From Ecdyonurus torrentis (taxonomy: Eukaryota > Arthropoda > Insecta > Ephemeroptera > Heptageniidae), in assembly GCA_949318235.1 (NCBI GenBank), contig OX439134.1, positions 13,932,828 to 13,996,827 of the forward strand: a DNA stretch of 64,000 nucleotides, in the 5' to 3' direction. Below, piece after piece: positions 27,489 to 42,009 of the stretch. The notes beneath the pieces were generated by a model. That model worked only from the letters and a program-made list of their open reading frames with translations, did no database searches and was not told the origin of the DNA. A program made the translations under genes and the position numbers. Within the stretch, counting starts at the first letter, position 1; each line of letters starts with the position of its first letter.

Positions 27489-28300
27489 AAGAAGTAGCTA
27501 AAGCAGCCATGTTTTGAATCTTATAGCTTCAGTATGGTAGAGAGAAAAAGATCCATGTTATATTATAGACCGCCCAAGCTTATTATATAGAAAACCGTTT
27601 CATCTTGATATTTTATATACATGCAACATGCCTACAAAATATTTTAATGAATATTAAAATAACATTTTTCATCGATCGATATAATATTAAAAAGAAAAAT
27701 TTTGAATAATAAGAGACACACTTTAAAATATTTTCTATGTTATTAGGTTTTTAAGTTTTAAAGGTGCGTTTTTGGACAATGATTGTTTATTTAATAATTG
27801 AGAATTTATCTTTTATAACCTATAAATTTAGAAATATTTATTATATGACTTAACATATTAAATAGGGTTAGAGGATATAGTACTGTATATAAATTTACTA
27901 TGTGGTTTTCTATTGCACTAAAATAACAATATTATTCGTTGTTTTTCAAAGAGGCTGAATCTGTATATATGGCTATTTTTAAGTGTCCTATATCATTTGA
28001 TATGATAACACAAATTTAAATACAATTTATGTTACTATTAAATTAAAAAGTGCTGTATTATTTAATGATGTTTTTATTAAATTGTTTTATTTCCTTGATT
28101 TTTAACTATAAAACTGGCCTAAAATTACTATACACAACCATAGAAATGTATAAAGGAAGGAAAAAGCACATGAATCCCTATTTCTATATATGAGAAAAAT
28201 CCATTATATATTTTTTTGATGCAGTTTTTTTTCTGTTGCTTTTTAGAAGGTAAAAAAACATTTGGCATCAGGCTGGTATTCTTGGTTGTTGCTCTCACGC

Positions 28301-28457
<157 letters not shown>

Positions 28458-29034
28458 TCTCATTCGCTCTCGTATGGCGTAACCAACCCTCCTCTCTGCA
28501 CTCTCTCTCTCTCTCTCTGCTCTCCCTATCTCCACATCCACCCTCACAATGTTGTTGAAAATGGCGAAAATATCGATGAAACTAAAGCCCTATGAGAGTA
28601 ACTCTGTTTCCTAGATAAAATAAGGGGGAAAAAATAGACTAAGATTTAAGTTCCACAACATCAGCCTTAGACTTGTTTTTTTATATTTATTTTAGGGAAA
28701 TTTTAGCTCGGATGAGTTTGAAATAATGCAATAAAATTTAATTTTAATAAAATATTACTATAAATTGTGATGCCAGAAAGCTTTTCTTATGTCATTTACA
28801 TTTAAAACAATGTAGAAGCTTATGAGAGACATATTAAAACAATTAAGGAATGAAAATATGAGTTATGAAACACTTGATATTATTAACGTATTATATTACT
28901 TCTATAATTAACGGAATATATTCAGCCCACAAGTTAATTTAACTGGGACTTGGATAATTTTTGTTTAAGTTATCTGACTATTTTAATTTCAAAAAAATTG
29001 TATTGTTTATACAGTCTCAATAATATTGTAGAAT

Positions 29035-29236
29035 TAACGGTAATGATGTCACTTACTGTAGCATTGAAATTTTCACGACAAAAACGTAAGTGACGTCACA
29101 AGCGTTAGGTCTAAATATATTTAATGTAGGTTTGCAACGGCCAAGTTTGAAGTTCATTGTGATTCTAACGTTTATGACGTCATTTATATGCTTTTATCGT
29201 TAGATTGTTTACGTTAAGTGACGTCATAACCGTTAC
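29035..29236. mobile_element. Inverted-repeat element with three TGACGTCA motifs
   Basis: The left part AACGGTAATGATGTCACTTAC pairs in inverse with GTTAAGTGACGTCATAACCG on the right. Three perfect CRE/ATF octamers TGACGTCA (about 29091, 29175 and 29219) and one near match are inside. It is more G+C-rich than its surroundings and has no coding capacity. Confidence 0.6.
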
Positions 29237-29239
29237 TAT

Positions 29240-29812
29240 CACACTTAAAACATTGTTAAAATGTACATGGTTTTAAATGAAATGTTTCAATTGCGTATTT
29301 GTTCCTAATTTTAGTAAATTTTAGGTAGCATTAAAAATATATAGTAAAATATGACAATTAAATTAATGATTAATTATTATTTTTAATTGTGTTAATAAGC
29401 TATTAATTATATCTTTAGGGCAAATATATATAATTAAATTAAAGACTGTAATACATTGTAATTTCCCATAAAAATCTATTTCGTTCCTTATTATTATAAC
29501 ATATAGAAAATTTGGTTGATAAAAAAATATTTTTGAAATGACTTAGCCAACTAACAAAATATAAAAAGAACACAAAATTTTCACGTATATTCAGATCCCT
29601 ATGTATAACAAGAGCTAAACATCAAAATGACTTTGCATTTTTAAATACGAGAGAAGAAAAAAAAAAAAAAAAAAAAAAAGGTGAGAGAAAAGAATGCGAT
29701 GTGACTTTAACAATACTTTAACTTTACTATTAAACAACTACGATAGTGTAAATTTAATAATAAATTCAAACAAATTATTTTTTTACTTTTATATCATTCA
29801 ATTCTTAAGCTC

Positions 29813-29850
<38 letters not shown>

Positions 29851-30525
29851 TATGTATAAAATTTAAAAGCAAATGCCGACTAATATTATTTTCTTTCAGT
29901 TATAAAATTTTTGAATCATCAGCCAATGAATATAAAGTTCTCAACAATTACTCTGTATAGGTTAACAATGAAAAAAAAATTCAACAATTGAGTTGTTACT
30001 AAAGATTGAAATGAGAAAAATGGATAATGGAAATAAAAATTACAGTTTTTTTTTTATTTAAGAAACATTTATTTTTTTTATTACATAGTCATTTATATTT
30101 TTATATACAATATTATTATTATTTATCTTAATAATTAATTATTTACAACAATATACTCTTAAAATTATTTTTATATATATTTTTACTAATTTAATATATA
30201 TAGAGTAATAAGTATAAATTAAATTTCTATAATGTTATTTACAAGTTATGTAAAATTAATTTTGATGTTTCGTGATTTTTTTAAGCATATAAACCAAATC
30301 ACATTGAACAAATTAATAATATTTCCGTTGTATTTTAGACAACAAAATTCATAAAACTTTTTTTTTTGTTCTTTTTAACTCTTTACTGTGAAATTCAATT
30401 TTACCTTTTTCTATATCATTTATTTGGATTTATATTTTAAATCATATTTTTTACTTATGTAAATAAGATATAAGATTGTATTACCATGTCTTCACAGAGT
30501 ATAGAACAAGTCATAACACAATAAC

Positions 30526-30559
<34 letters not shown>

Positions 30560-32430
30560 CATGATGATGTAAGATAAGGGGATTTTTATTGCCTTTTTTT
30601 TAAAAAATAATGAAAAAATACTAAAATTAAACATGGAAAATATGAAAAAATATTAAATCTGTTATCTGTTATTATATGGCATGGTATTTGAAATAATCGT
30701 GTAATTTATATAATAATAAAAAATTAGGACCATTGAAATGGATCATTTTTAAAACCTTAAAAATATAATGTTGAAAATTTGCCATAACAATTTGTATACT
30801 GTATAAGAACTTTTCAATAACACGTACAAATTTTATTGAAAAAAATTCAGCAAAGTTTTCTCTATAAATATAGATTAGTATTTAATTGTTTATATATTTA
30901 ATGTTAATGCACATAAAAAAATTAAAAAATATATAATCAGAACTGAATTTTTTTAAATACTCCAAGGAATTTTGAAAATTGTGCATTTCGAAAAATAATA
31001 ATAATAATAGTTTTATGAATTTCGTTGCTTATAATTAATCTTTATACAAAATTATTTATTTGTCAATTTTTCCCAAATTGATTTCAATAATGTTGAGATC
31101 ATTGCATATAATATTTGATTTTATATTCATTTTATTTGGGGATTCTTACAAGTTTTTTTTATACACACTAATTATTTTTCATACATTTTGAGTTTTTTTA
31201 GAGATTGTTCTTACAAACATTTTTGGTAATTGTTCACCAGGTGACAAAAAATTTACATTTTATTATTATTACTTGAAGTGCTTCGGTGCCATACTTTTTT
31301 TTATCAAACAAGCCTGTTTTAAAACACTTTTTATTTGTTACTAATTTAATTATTGGAGTAAAATACGTTTGAAATCAAATTTAACTGTAATTTGAAATGG
31401 TAGAGAGGTACTTTTTAAATGTATTGTCTTTTACAAAAAATATATAATATAATTTAACACAAACATTATACAAATTAATTAATTTTTTAAGTACACTTTA
31501 CTATAGTTAGTCTAGTTACAAAATTAAAATTTAAAAAAAAAATAGCAATTTTGTTACTATAATTCTTAATGACATATTTTTGTCAAGAATTGTTAATTTT
31601 AAAATTTTAACTAAGGGTGGTTATTTTTTTTTATTATATTCAAAAAGTACCTCAAAATAAACTTAATGAATTTACAGCATTTTGGTTCAATTTTTATTTG
31701 GTCAAGAAATTTTAAAATCTTTATTTTTCTATTTAATTTTACATATTATTTTCGACTTTTGTGTTTATTTAACATTTACATTGAGCTCATGGTGTGAAAC
31801 ACCACACACTTTTCTTTACATCAAAATAGCTATACACTTGTATCAAGATTTCATTTTACTGTTTTTTATTGTGACAATTATTGTTGCATAAAAGTATTAA
31901 GTCATATCTTAAATTAATAGTTTGTGTTTGTAGAGAATATATTTAATGAATTTTTATATATAGTAAGACATAAAATACATTTCAAATTTTTAATTTTGGA
32001 TAACTGTAGTATCATAAATAAAAATAATCATAGGTTCATAAGTTTTGTAGAATATTTAAGTAATATATTTGAGTTATATTTTAGTTTCAGTTTCTGAAAA
32101 AATCTAAAAACAGAAACTGAAGTTTTGTAGAATATTTGAGTAATCTTGAACGAAAGTATGAACAGAACTGTCGTATGAATGCATAAATGGCGTATAATTT
32201 ATTTTTTCCGTGTTAGATTAAATAAAGTAAAGTATACTTGAAAATAATTTGCCTCATGTTTCCTGCTAATTAAAATAATTGCTCTATAATTTAAAATATA
32301 GTGTGTTTCAGAAACTTTAGATTCAAATTACATGTTATACTTTTAAAAATATACCCACCCAAAAATGTATATTCACTAACAAAGTAAAATATTTTTAACA
32401 AATTAAAAATTATGTTCTCAAAAATACCAT
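29240..32430. other. Intergenic, no gene seen
   Basis: Very A+T-rich with several A or T homopolymers (29659-29679, 29821-29848, 30530-30556). No conserved-looking block. Confidence 0.6.
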
Positions 32431-32434
32431 ATTT

Positions 32435-32727
32435 TATAGGGTGCATGCGCATGATGTCATATTTAATGCGCTTGGGCACCATATCGGAATAATGAATAAC
32501 ATTGCTCAGCATAGAACAAACTTCATTTTTGGCTATTTTCTTTGCTAAATCGGTTAACTTTTTGTATGATTATTGTTCTCACAAACTTGAGATACTAATT
32601 AATTCTATTAACAGCATCAATGCTCTCAAAATATTGCTGATAGTATTTTTAAACTAGCAAAAAGAGTTATTTGTCCTATGCAGCCCATGTTATTGAGTGA
32701 TCCAACATGAATACATAGACCCTATAT
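32435..32727 (+). mobile_element. MITE family A, copy 3
   Basis: Starts TATAGGGTGCATGCGCATGA and ends ACCCTATATA. Shares AACATTGCTCAGCATAG, CATCAATGCTCTCAAAATA and CCCATGTTATTGAGTGATCC with copy 4. Confidence 0.8.
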
Positions 32728-33262
32728 AGACAGTATTATATGGTTAATAATGTAAATAACAAATAATGCAAATTTGATTTTTCAATTATAATACTTATAA
32801 TTTATGTAATATACACTGGTGTATGCAATTTAAAATAATTAATCGTTGTTACAATTATATCATTAATATTATTTTGACTATTTATAATAATAATAATGCT
32901 GTAAAAAAAAATGTAAATTAAAATTGTTTTTATTGTATTGCATTCAATGTAATTACATGACCTCGAAGTGTACTTTGATAATCAATCTCTTTAGTTAGGT
33001 AGGCAGGTGTAATTTTACTGTCAATCATTTTTGTTACATTGCAACATTAAAAAAAAAACTCATCATTTTCTCTCTATATCAAGAGAGAGTGAAATTATTT
33101 TTTTTTATAAAGATTCACATAAGTTACGTCTTGGAATTTTTTTATTTTTGTAATTACTTTTTACAGAAGTTACTCATAACGATCAGCTGCTGAAAAATAT
33201 GTTTTGTCATTTTAATATAATACTATTTTTTTAATCAAGATAAATTGCAAATACAAGTTAAG

Positions 33263-33385
33263 TATTTTGTGTCACTTTTGGAAATTTGTATAATTTTAAG
33301 CTCACGTGGCCCCATTTTAATAATTTTAACATATACAAATTATTCTGTCTGTCTGTTTGGTATATAAAAAGTGACACAAATATTT
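33263..33385. mobile_element. Small TIR element, ends TTTTGTGTCACTTTT
   Basis: TTTTGTGTCACTTTT at the left is inverted as AAAAAGTGACACAAA at the right, about 120 bp apart. AAATTTGTATAAT and its partial inverse extend the stem. MITE-like. Confidence 0.55.
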
Positions 33386-33427
33386 TGATTGTGACATTTA
33401 GCAAATTATCACTTCTTACTTAAATTC

Positions 33428-33575
33428 TTTAACTTAACCACTGGTAACTTCCAGTTTCCTGATAAATGCAGGTAAGGTTCGACCTATTTTACAACGATTA
33501 ATGAGTGTGCATCTTAAATAATATTGTAAAAGATAGGGCCTCTAACTGGAAGTTTCCCAGTGGTAAAGTTAAAGA
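33428..33575. mobile_element. Small TIR element, ends TTTAACTTAACCACTGG
   Basis: TAACTTAACCACTGGTAACTTCCAG at the left (in part) pairs with CTGGAAGTTTCCCAGTGG and AAAGTTAAAG at the right. The inner pair CCTATTTTACAA and TTGTAAAAGATAGG continues the hairpin. About 148 bp. Confidence 0.65.
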
Positions 33576-36027
33576 AATAGGGGTATAGTTCCTTGCCTGA
33601 GATTAACAGGTAACCAAAGGTTGACCAGTGGTTCAGTCAGGAATAAGTAGTTCTGTTAAGATTATATACAAATGAAACAAATTGGTAAAAGATTAACTTC
33701 TCAATACGATTTTTTTTAATAAATAAATAAAAAAAGCAATTTTTTTGAAGGAGATCAAATTTTCATCAATTTATATATATTCAAATTTTTATTTAACTTA
33801 ATTAAGAAAAAAATGGAACAGGGGAATTATTTTTTATTTATTTTTGTGAACTTGCAACATGAGGCAATAAAAATTTTCTGCCAATTCTATCAAAAGTAAA
33901 TTATTTAGTTTAGTATTATTGCTATTTTAGTGGGAAGTGCATAGTATCTCTTTGTTAAATTTACATAAAAAAATGAAAATATTTTAAAAATATTAAAAAA
34001 CAATTTATTTAAATTAATCAAAAAATTAATTTCCATCAAAAATTGCATTTATTTTTATTTACCTTAGGATCTCATAACTCTCGTTACGTAAATGCAATAC
34101 TGATGCGTTTTTCAATAAACTGACACTTTTAACTCTCATAACTCATGAAGGTATATAATATTTGCTCTATTAAAAGTTGGTAACATATAATATATACAGA
34201 CATTACGTAGCAAATTAAATATTCCACAGCAATCAACAGTTCTTTCTGATTTTTAACGATCATGTTAATTTTAGCATACAAAACATTATAACAAAATTAC
34301 AGTATAAATTAAAGATTTCAAATTATGTATGCATAAACGGTAAAAATTATTCAAAACATGTAATAATATTTCATAACAGAAATATGAGTACGAGAACCAG
34401 GTCAAAGAAAGAAAAAAAAAAACTATCTTTAAAAACACCATGCTAAAATTTAAGATAAAAAAAAATGAGTACGTAACGTTTTAGAAAAAGCAATTAAAAT
34501 TAAAAAAAAGAAAGAAAGAAAAAGATCATTCCGGGATCAAATTGCGTACCAAGTATGTAACGTTATATTACCAGCCGAGTGTAAAACTTGTATATAGGCT
34601 ATCTACTAATCAAAACTCATTAACTTAAAGAATTATGCAAGAACTTTTTTTATATACTTTGTTATATCGACAGACAGAGAAAGATTTTCAATTAACTGTT
34701 TAATGTTTGTTGTGATTTAAATAATCAAGTTTTTGTTACTTTGCCAATGACTTGTTTTTACATGAGGAGTGATGTAATAATATGCATGCTGTTCACATAA
34801 GCTTCAATCTTATGATTTATAATCTTTTAAGTATTTAATTTTTTTTTTGTATTGATTTAAAATGTTGATAAATTTTCATGAACTTTGTTATATTGATATA
34901 AATATGGTAGCATATAACTGAAATATAAATTGAAATTTCTAAAATTTGTAAATTGGGTTCATTCATATTTCAAACTGATGTTTTTTTTTTATAAATTGAG
35001 TAAAATAAAATGCATTCTATAAAAAAAATTTGAGAAAATCTGAGAGTCTATTTTGGTATGGGGTACCTAAAGCATGCATGTGTAATTTCACTTAACAATG
35101 ATTCTATCCTCAAGAAGAATTTCCCCTTAATGATAAATTACCAAGATGAGAGTATTATGCACATAATATATCCCTTAACCCTTCTGTACCCACAAAAGGA
35201 GAAAACTTGTTAAGTAGGCAATTATAATGGTCTCAGTTCATGAATATTACGATTTTGATTTAATGTAGTCAAAGGAGCCCTTTAACGCATGCAAGTCTAT
35301 AATGTTGCATATCATGGGTATCTTTGATATTTCAGTACCCCCTAAACATTTTATAATTTAAGCTCTCTATTTCACTATAATATACAACCAGTGGAATCGA
35401 GTAAAAAATTACTACCCTATAATAATAAAAACGTTTAGTCTATTATCAAATACCATTGACACCATTTTTTAATATTTATCTCAATATAAATTTGTTATTT
35501 CTGTGTATTTCAAAATGTGACAATTATTTTTATTGTTAAAGCTTTTAGGTTCAAGCATGAGACTTTATAAGCTTAAAAATCTTAAGGTTAAGATTAAATT
35601 CATGCATATTCCAAAACTTGAAGCACATTATAATTCACCTCATTTTAAAATATAGAATATAATGCCAATAATTCATTCATTATAAATATGACAAATAATA
35701 TATATCAGCTGATCCTATAGTTATATTTCCATCACTATAATGCTGTTTAAATGCAGAATATTATAGACATAGACATACAGTACTATGTTAGGTATATGTT
35801 ATGTTAGGTATATGGGTTATACGAGGTATAAATCAAGTTTCATAAGTAATGTAATAATTCGAGGACAAAATCTTAACACAATTCCAAGGGGAAAAGTTAA
35901 ATTTTATTATAATGCAAATGCCAAGTTCTTTTTTTTTTTTTTTTTTTTTTTGTTATATGCAAATCTCCGAAATGACAGGATATTAAAAAATAGAAGCACC
36001 ATTATTGTATATATATATATATATACT

Positions 36028-36106
<79 letters not shown>

Positions 36107-36443
36107 TGATAAAAGTGACTGCATTAGGCAAATAAAATGACAAGGGAGGTCACTATGAAATAAAAAAGTGTTGTATATTATATTTGATTAATTATGACTT
36201 GAACAACACAATAAAACGTGTTTTTCCTGTAATTATTTTGTGTTTATTTTCATCCTATACACTTCCTATATATGAGGTGGAAGGATAACTGCATAATATT
36301 TATTACACTGCGCATATGAAATTTATTTTGTTTAAATGGACTTAAATTAAAACATTCAATAATATTGATTCCAAAATCATCACTCTATATTATCACTGTC
36401 ATGCAAAATGAAATTTACATTTTATAGCTAAAAAGTAAAGCGT

Positions 36444-36553
36444 GGGATTCATCAACAAGATATCAGAGTTAACTTTTAAAGAATTCTTATTGTTATGAAT
36501 ACTTAACAGAGTTTAACAGAGATAAACTCGCTGTTATCTTGTTGATGAATCCC
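36444..36553. mobile_element. 110-bp hairpin MITE, ends GGGATTCATCAACAAGAT
   Basis: GGGATTCATCAACAAGATA is inverted as TATCTTGTTGATGAATCCC at the other end, a nearly perfect stem around an A+T-rich loop with an internal TTAACAGAG repeat. Confidence 0.75.
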
Positions 36554-37087
36554 TGCACCCAAAATCTTTTTTAACGATATATAAAAAATAGAAATATGAT
36601 AATAATAAATCAATATAATACAATTTACTATTTAGAATTAATTTCAATAAACTTATAATTTCACTGCAAAAGTAGAATTGATTTAGAATTTTTTTACGCA
36701 GTTACAATATGAAATGATGTAAATAATTTATTAAGTTTATGGTTGAGAATTAAGAACTGTGTCATTTCTAAATTTAAAAATGAAAATAATAAAGTGCATT
36801 AATTGAAAGCTGGGGCTTATACATTTGAGCGTGCTAGCAAATCACAGGTGGCACGGAAAGGAACAAGGTACAATAATTTCTAATTCCTTAAATTTTCACA
36901 CTTTTACATTATCAAAATCATCATTATTTTAGAAACTTATAGTTGAGGATGAAAAAAATTTAACTTGGGAAACTAAAACATACTTTTACATGTTGTAATA
37001 ATAGATTAATATTTTTACAATACCGGTAACACCCATATTTCATTCTTATATATAAACAGAGAACTTTTTCTTTTATTAAGACGACTG

Positions 37088-37162
<75 letters not shown>

Positions 37163-37548
37163 CACACGTACACTTATTACGTGCATAATAATTGATTATC
37201 ATGACGTCATATATATAGCAAGCAGCAAGCTTGATAAACCCAGCATGTAGTGAATCACAAATACATGCAGCTTTTGCTTGCTTCGCTTGTGCTCATGTAC
37301 ATACAGCAAAGGATAATAATAATAATAAATCCCCCGCGGTGACTCAAGTTACGCCATTCATGTTGATTACTGGTGCCTCTTTGTCTTTACTATATATGCG
37401 TCGAATATTAGAATAATTATTATTACTGAAAAGCTGTATCATTGCGGTATATATAGATTGGTTATTTTACTTTTAAGAGGTATTCCAATACGTTGTATTT
37501 ATTATTATTTTATTTATAGTATGCATCTTAATGATATAGACCGCTTGC

Positions 37549-38605
37549 ACTCATATTTAAGAGCCGCCATTTTGTTGGTCAGGAATACATAGGCCAGCAT
37601 AGGAAAAACATCATTTTTATTTTTTTAATAGCAAAAGAAGCTTCAAACCTCAATCAAAGTCTTATTTCTAGCTCCTAATAAGCTCGAAGGATATGAGAAA
37701 AATTTGTTGAGTTGAAATAAACAATTTTTTATGTGAAAAATTAGGAAAAACGAAGTTTCCCCTATGCTGGACAATGCATTAGTCACCACAAACATGGCGA
37801 CAAAGCGCAAGGATGTGCAAGGGGTCTATAGAGAAAAAAAAACTGAATATTTTTTTCTACTATAGTTTTAAGAACATGTAAAAGTGTGTCTATAGTATTC
37901 CTCGTTAAAATTTTAGCATTAGTGATAAAGTTCAAGTTTTTTCTTTAGGTAAATTATAAATTTCCTGGGTTATAAAAACATGGTCCCGCAATGCTATATA
38001 GGATATATAGGTAATTCGGGGGACCCTAAGACGCAAGAACTACCATTTGAAGTACACGGTTAACTGTTTTGCTAATATAAAAACAAAAAATATTATTGTT
38101 TTAATTAAGGTTTTAGTATTAATATTTTTAACAATAATAATTCTCCAATTTCAAGTGCCTTATTGGAAAGAGACTTTAACGCCCGTATAATCAATTTAGA
38201 AAACCACCATCCAAATAAATATAATAATATACCAACATAATAATTTGTGAATAATACTTTGATCCATTAAAAAAAAAATTGCAGAAATGGCTCGATATTT
38301 TTATTTATTTATAGACACCTTGCACATGCTTGCTCTTTGTCGCCATGTTTGTGGTGCCTAATGCATTGTCTAGCATAGGTAAAAAAATCATTTCTCCTTT
38401 TATTATTATTATTATTATTATTACATAAAAAGAGCTTATTTCAACTGTGTGAATTTTTCTCATATTCTTCGTGCTTATTAGGAGCAAGAAATAAGGCTTT
38501 GATTGAGGTTTGAAGCTTCTTTTGCTATTAAAAAAATAAAAATCTGTTTTTCCTATGCTGGCCTATGTATTCCTGACCAACAAAATGTTGGCTCTTAAAT
38601 ATGAG
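37549..38605. mobile_element. Foldback element with about 290-bp inverted arms
   Basis: Left arm about 37549-37832 and right arm about 38310-38605 are inverted copies. Shared segments include CATATTTAAGAGCC, GGTCAGGAATACATAGGCC, AAGCTTCAAACCTCAATC and CACAAACATGGCGACAAAG. The roughly 480-bp spacer is A+T-rich and has no open frame. A target duplication is not clear. Confidence 0.85.
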
Positions 38606-39432
38606 TCTATACTAGCTCCATAATTTTGTTAACGTGGAATTTAAGGTTTATATTTTCTATCTTTTGCATTAATTAATTATATATATTTATCAATAATTTG
38701 AAGAAAAAGTGCACTATATAACTTTCATTAATGCATACACATATTGTATTCTTTTAGTCAATTAAACTAAAGTGTGTTATTATCACTAAATATATTTAAA
38801 TTTGAAAAAAATTAAATATAAAAATAATATAATATGCCAATTATTATTTAAAAGAGAAAAAAGTGCATTAAAAGTGCAAGTCAATAAAACGAAATCTCAT
38901 ATTATATAAAATGCATTAACACTATATATTAAAGTATATATAAAAACTTTAGTGGTCATAAGAACTGTTATATTGAAAGACACGAGTCAATTAAAAATCT
39001 CAATACTTAATGCAGCGATATATAAAAATTACTTATACAAAGTTGTTTCACAAGTATATGTGTGTTAATTATATATACTTTTTATCATGCGCGCGCATCT
39101 CTCATCACCTCTTTACTCTGATGAAAACAAGTGTATAATTAATTCTGTAGCAATCTAATTACATTTTCATTACATCTGTATATAGCAGTAGTAGTATAAT
39201 ATACAATTGCATTTAAGTGCATTCAACTTATTTTTATTATTAAATGCAATTTTCGCTTATCATCATGATGTGTAATTTAAGTGAAGCTAATTTATTTTAT
39301 TTGTGATCATTTTTTTTTCTTGTTTTGTAATATTTTTTAAAAATATATGATGCTGATGCTACTGTATTGAAGAAATAAAAAGGAAATTTATAATTGATAA
39401 AATCTTTGGTTATAATTGAAATATTGCAATAA

Positions 39433-39618
39433 CACGGACAACGTATTCTTCTATATTTTGCAGCAACATGTATTCTTATAACAGCATAATTTATCATAAT
39501 ATACTGGATAATAATTATGTTGTATAGGATAATTATTTACGCTATTCCAATTAATGTGCAGCATTTAAGGTATAGATTAAAAATGTAGCATAAATTACGT
39601 AACTTCTTCTTTCCGTGC
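39433..39618 (+). mobile_element. MITE family B, degenerate copy
   Basis: Starts CACGGACAACGTATT and ends CATAAATTACGTAAC then TTTCCGTG. The interior is divergent. Confidence 0.6.
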
Positions 39619-41209
39619 ATGAAAAAAAAAATTATACACTTTTTCTTTTTACTCAAACTTTGCCGATGGTAATGGTAATAAGAACCCATTAAAATGGGTT
39701 AACCTTATACATACTCATATGAGTAACCTAAAACTTAGGTTTTTATTTTTATGGTTTAATTTAACATATAAATGTGCAATGACAATAATATAGAGTGTAC
39801 ATCCACTACATCCACTTGGAAAAAGATTTATTTCGATATCATAAGTTGATTATTCAAAACAGTTTTCGAGTATCTTAAGTTATTCAGTCATATATCATAT
39901 AACTCTTTTATGCGTAAAATTTTATTAGAGACAATAAAATTTCAAGTTTTTCCGGAGAACTTTACGTCTTTGCTTTTATTCGCATAATGCAGTTCATATC
40001 GTGATGCAGATATTTTGTTATGGGAATTTTCTGCATAGTAAATTTTTTCAACTCTTTCTTTTTAAAAATTGTGTATATATAATATTCCTAAAGAAAAACT
40101 AAAATTCAAATATATGAAACAATAATGAAAAATTAGACATAGATGACAAATATACACTTGTCAAAAAAGCTGCATGAATAATTCACACAAAAGTAACCCT
40201 TGATTAGCATTTTTAAAACCACCATCTAAATGTAACCCCAAGAGGGTAACTTTACACCTTTCAAATTTAAACCATAAGAGAGCAATATAAAAAAAAATTG
40301 TCATTCCTTTGCTAAAAAAATTATACCTCTTTATGTCACGCGGTCAAATTCTTATAATATGTTGCGATTTATCAATTCGACCACCCTTAACTTATATTCT
40401 ATTGTGCAATGTGATAAAATTAATGTGATGTTTTCAAATTCTGAAACACTTTTTTTTTTTTTTTTTTTTTCTCTCCCAAGGTTATTACATGTGTAGTTTT
40501 TCGCTTCATTTTTGATGTTATATTTTGAATAATGTGTGGTAAAGTAGGTATTGTTACATTCCTTTTAACATTGTATAGATACGTTTGTATAGTGGTAATG
40601 TTTTGCCTATTTATTAGACGTAAAGTATTTTTGTTCAGGTTTTGTGTAAAATAAAAAAGTAAAAGTAAATCAAATCTGATTTAAAATTATTCATATAGAA
40701 TTTGATTTAACGCAAAAATAATGAGGTTATGGATAATTTAAAGTTCATAATAAAGAAATAAATATACATTCAAAATGCATCAAAATGTTTATAGAATTTA
40801 TTTACGCAATTTTACTAGTTGGAGAAACAAAATTTTGAAATGTATTTTATACCTATATAAATTCGCTCAAGTAATAGCTTTAAAACTTTATTTACGTAGT
40901 AATTTTGACAGATATTGCATTAGTAATGAATTATTTTAAGTTTTCATTTATCTTGAAAAATAATGTTACTTTAACGAGGAAAAAAACTTACCTATATATT
41001 CAGAACTTAGTATTAAAAAAAAAAATACTAACTATGCAACAATATACTATCGACAAAAACAGTAAATAATCTTGATAATTTTATATAAGAATTAAAATTG
41101 TCAAATGTCACACACTCATAATAATTTTCTTTCTTTTTTTTCACACAAAATTTCAAATTTGAGAATCCATATTATCTTCTCAATAGATGTTCACAAAAAA
41201 AAATCTACT

Positions 41210-41215
41210 TTTATT
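41210..41215 (-). terminator. Candidate Dfd polyadenylation signal AATAAA
   Basis: On the minus strand AATAAA lies at 41215-41210, followed within about 30 nt by a U-rich, GU-containing stretch. This would give a 3' UTR of about 0.8 kb. A variant ATTAAA near 41836-41831 is an alternative nearer the stop codon. In sequence this A+T-rich, the hexamer alone is weak evidence. Confidence 0.3.
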
Positions 41216-42009
41216 TAATTTTTTTAAGAAAATACCACCCTGAGCATATTTGAACTTTTTTCAAAACTGTTCCTCTATTTCTATTAATTTTTGTTTTTCC
41301 AAAAAAAAAAAAAAAAAAGATTCATTAAAATTTAACTACATATCACACACGCGCACTATTATGTAATGGCACAAAAAAAAATTAAAATAAATAATGCGAA
41401 CACTTTGCTTCAAATCTTCAAGAAATTTTTATGCTGAGAAAAAAAAAATTGGTTGAATTTACATATAAGTGAAAAAAGTTGAACCATAAAATTGGGTTAA
41501 TTATTATTTTATATACTGACCAATGCATTAATTAAATATTATAAATTACAAGGTTTTTAGAAGATTATGTATACAGTTTTTAAATTAATTACATCGTGTA
41601 GATATAATTAAAATTTCAATTAATTATATTTTATGTAATCTATATAATTAATATGAAATTTTCACGGGTAATTTAAAAGTAATAAATAAATATTAACTTA
41701 AAAATTTATGTATACTTGAAAATTTGCGCTTTACTGAGAATTTAAAAAAAGTGAACAAGATTCTTTTATATTTTTTTTCATTAGATGCTACAGATTATCT
41801 ATGAATTAATGGTCTATGAGCAACTGTAAATTTAATTCTAATAATTAACCCAAATTTATGAACAATAATTAAAATAATTGAATAATTTTTCACACAAAAA
41901 CACAAACACTATATATAATAAATATTATATAATATATATATGAAAAGTATTTTTCAGAATATTAGGAACTTTTTTCAACACACGTCACTTTTTTTTCACA
42001 CTACACATT

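Noticed and set aside
32075..32125. CAGTTTCTG hairpin as a miRNA precursor
   Set aside because: The stem is only about 15 bp with a short loop; too small for a miRNA precursor.
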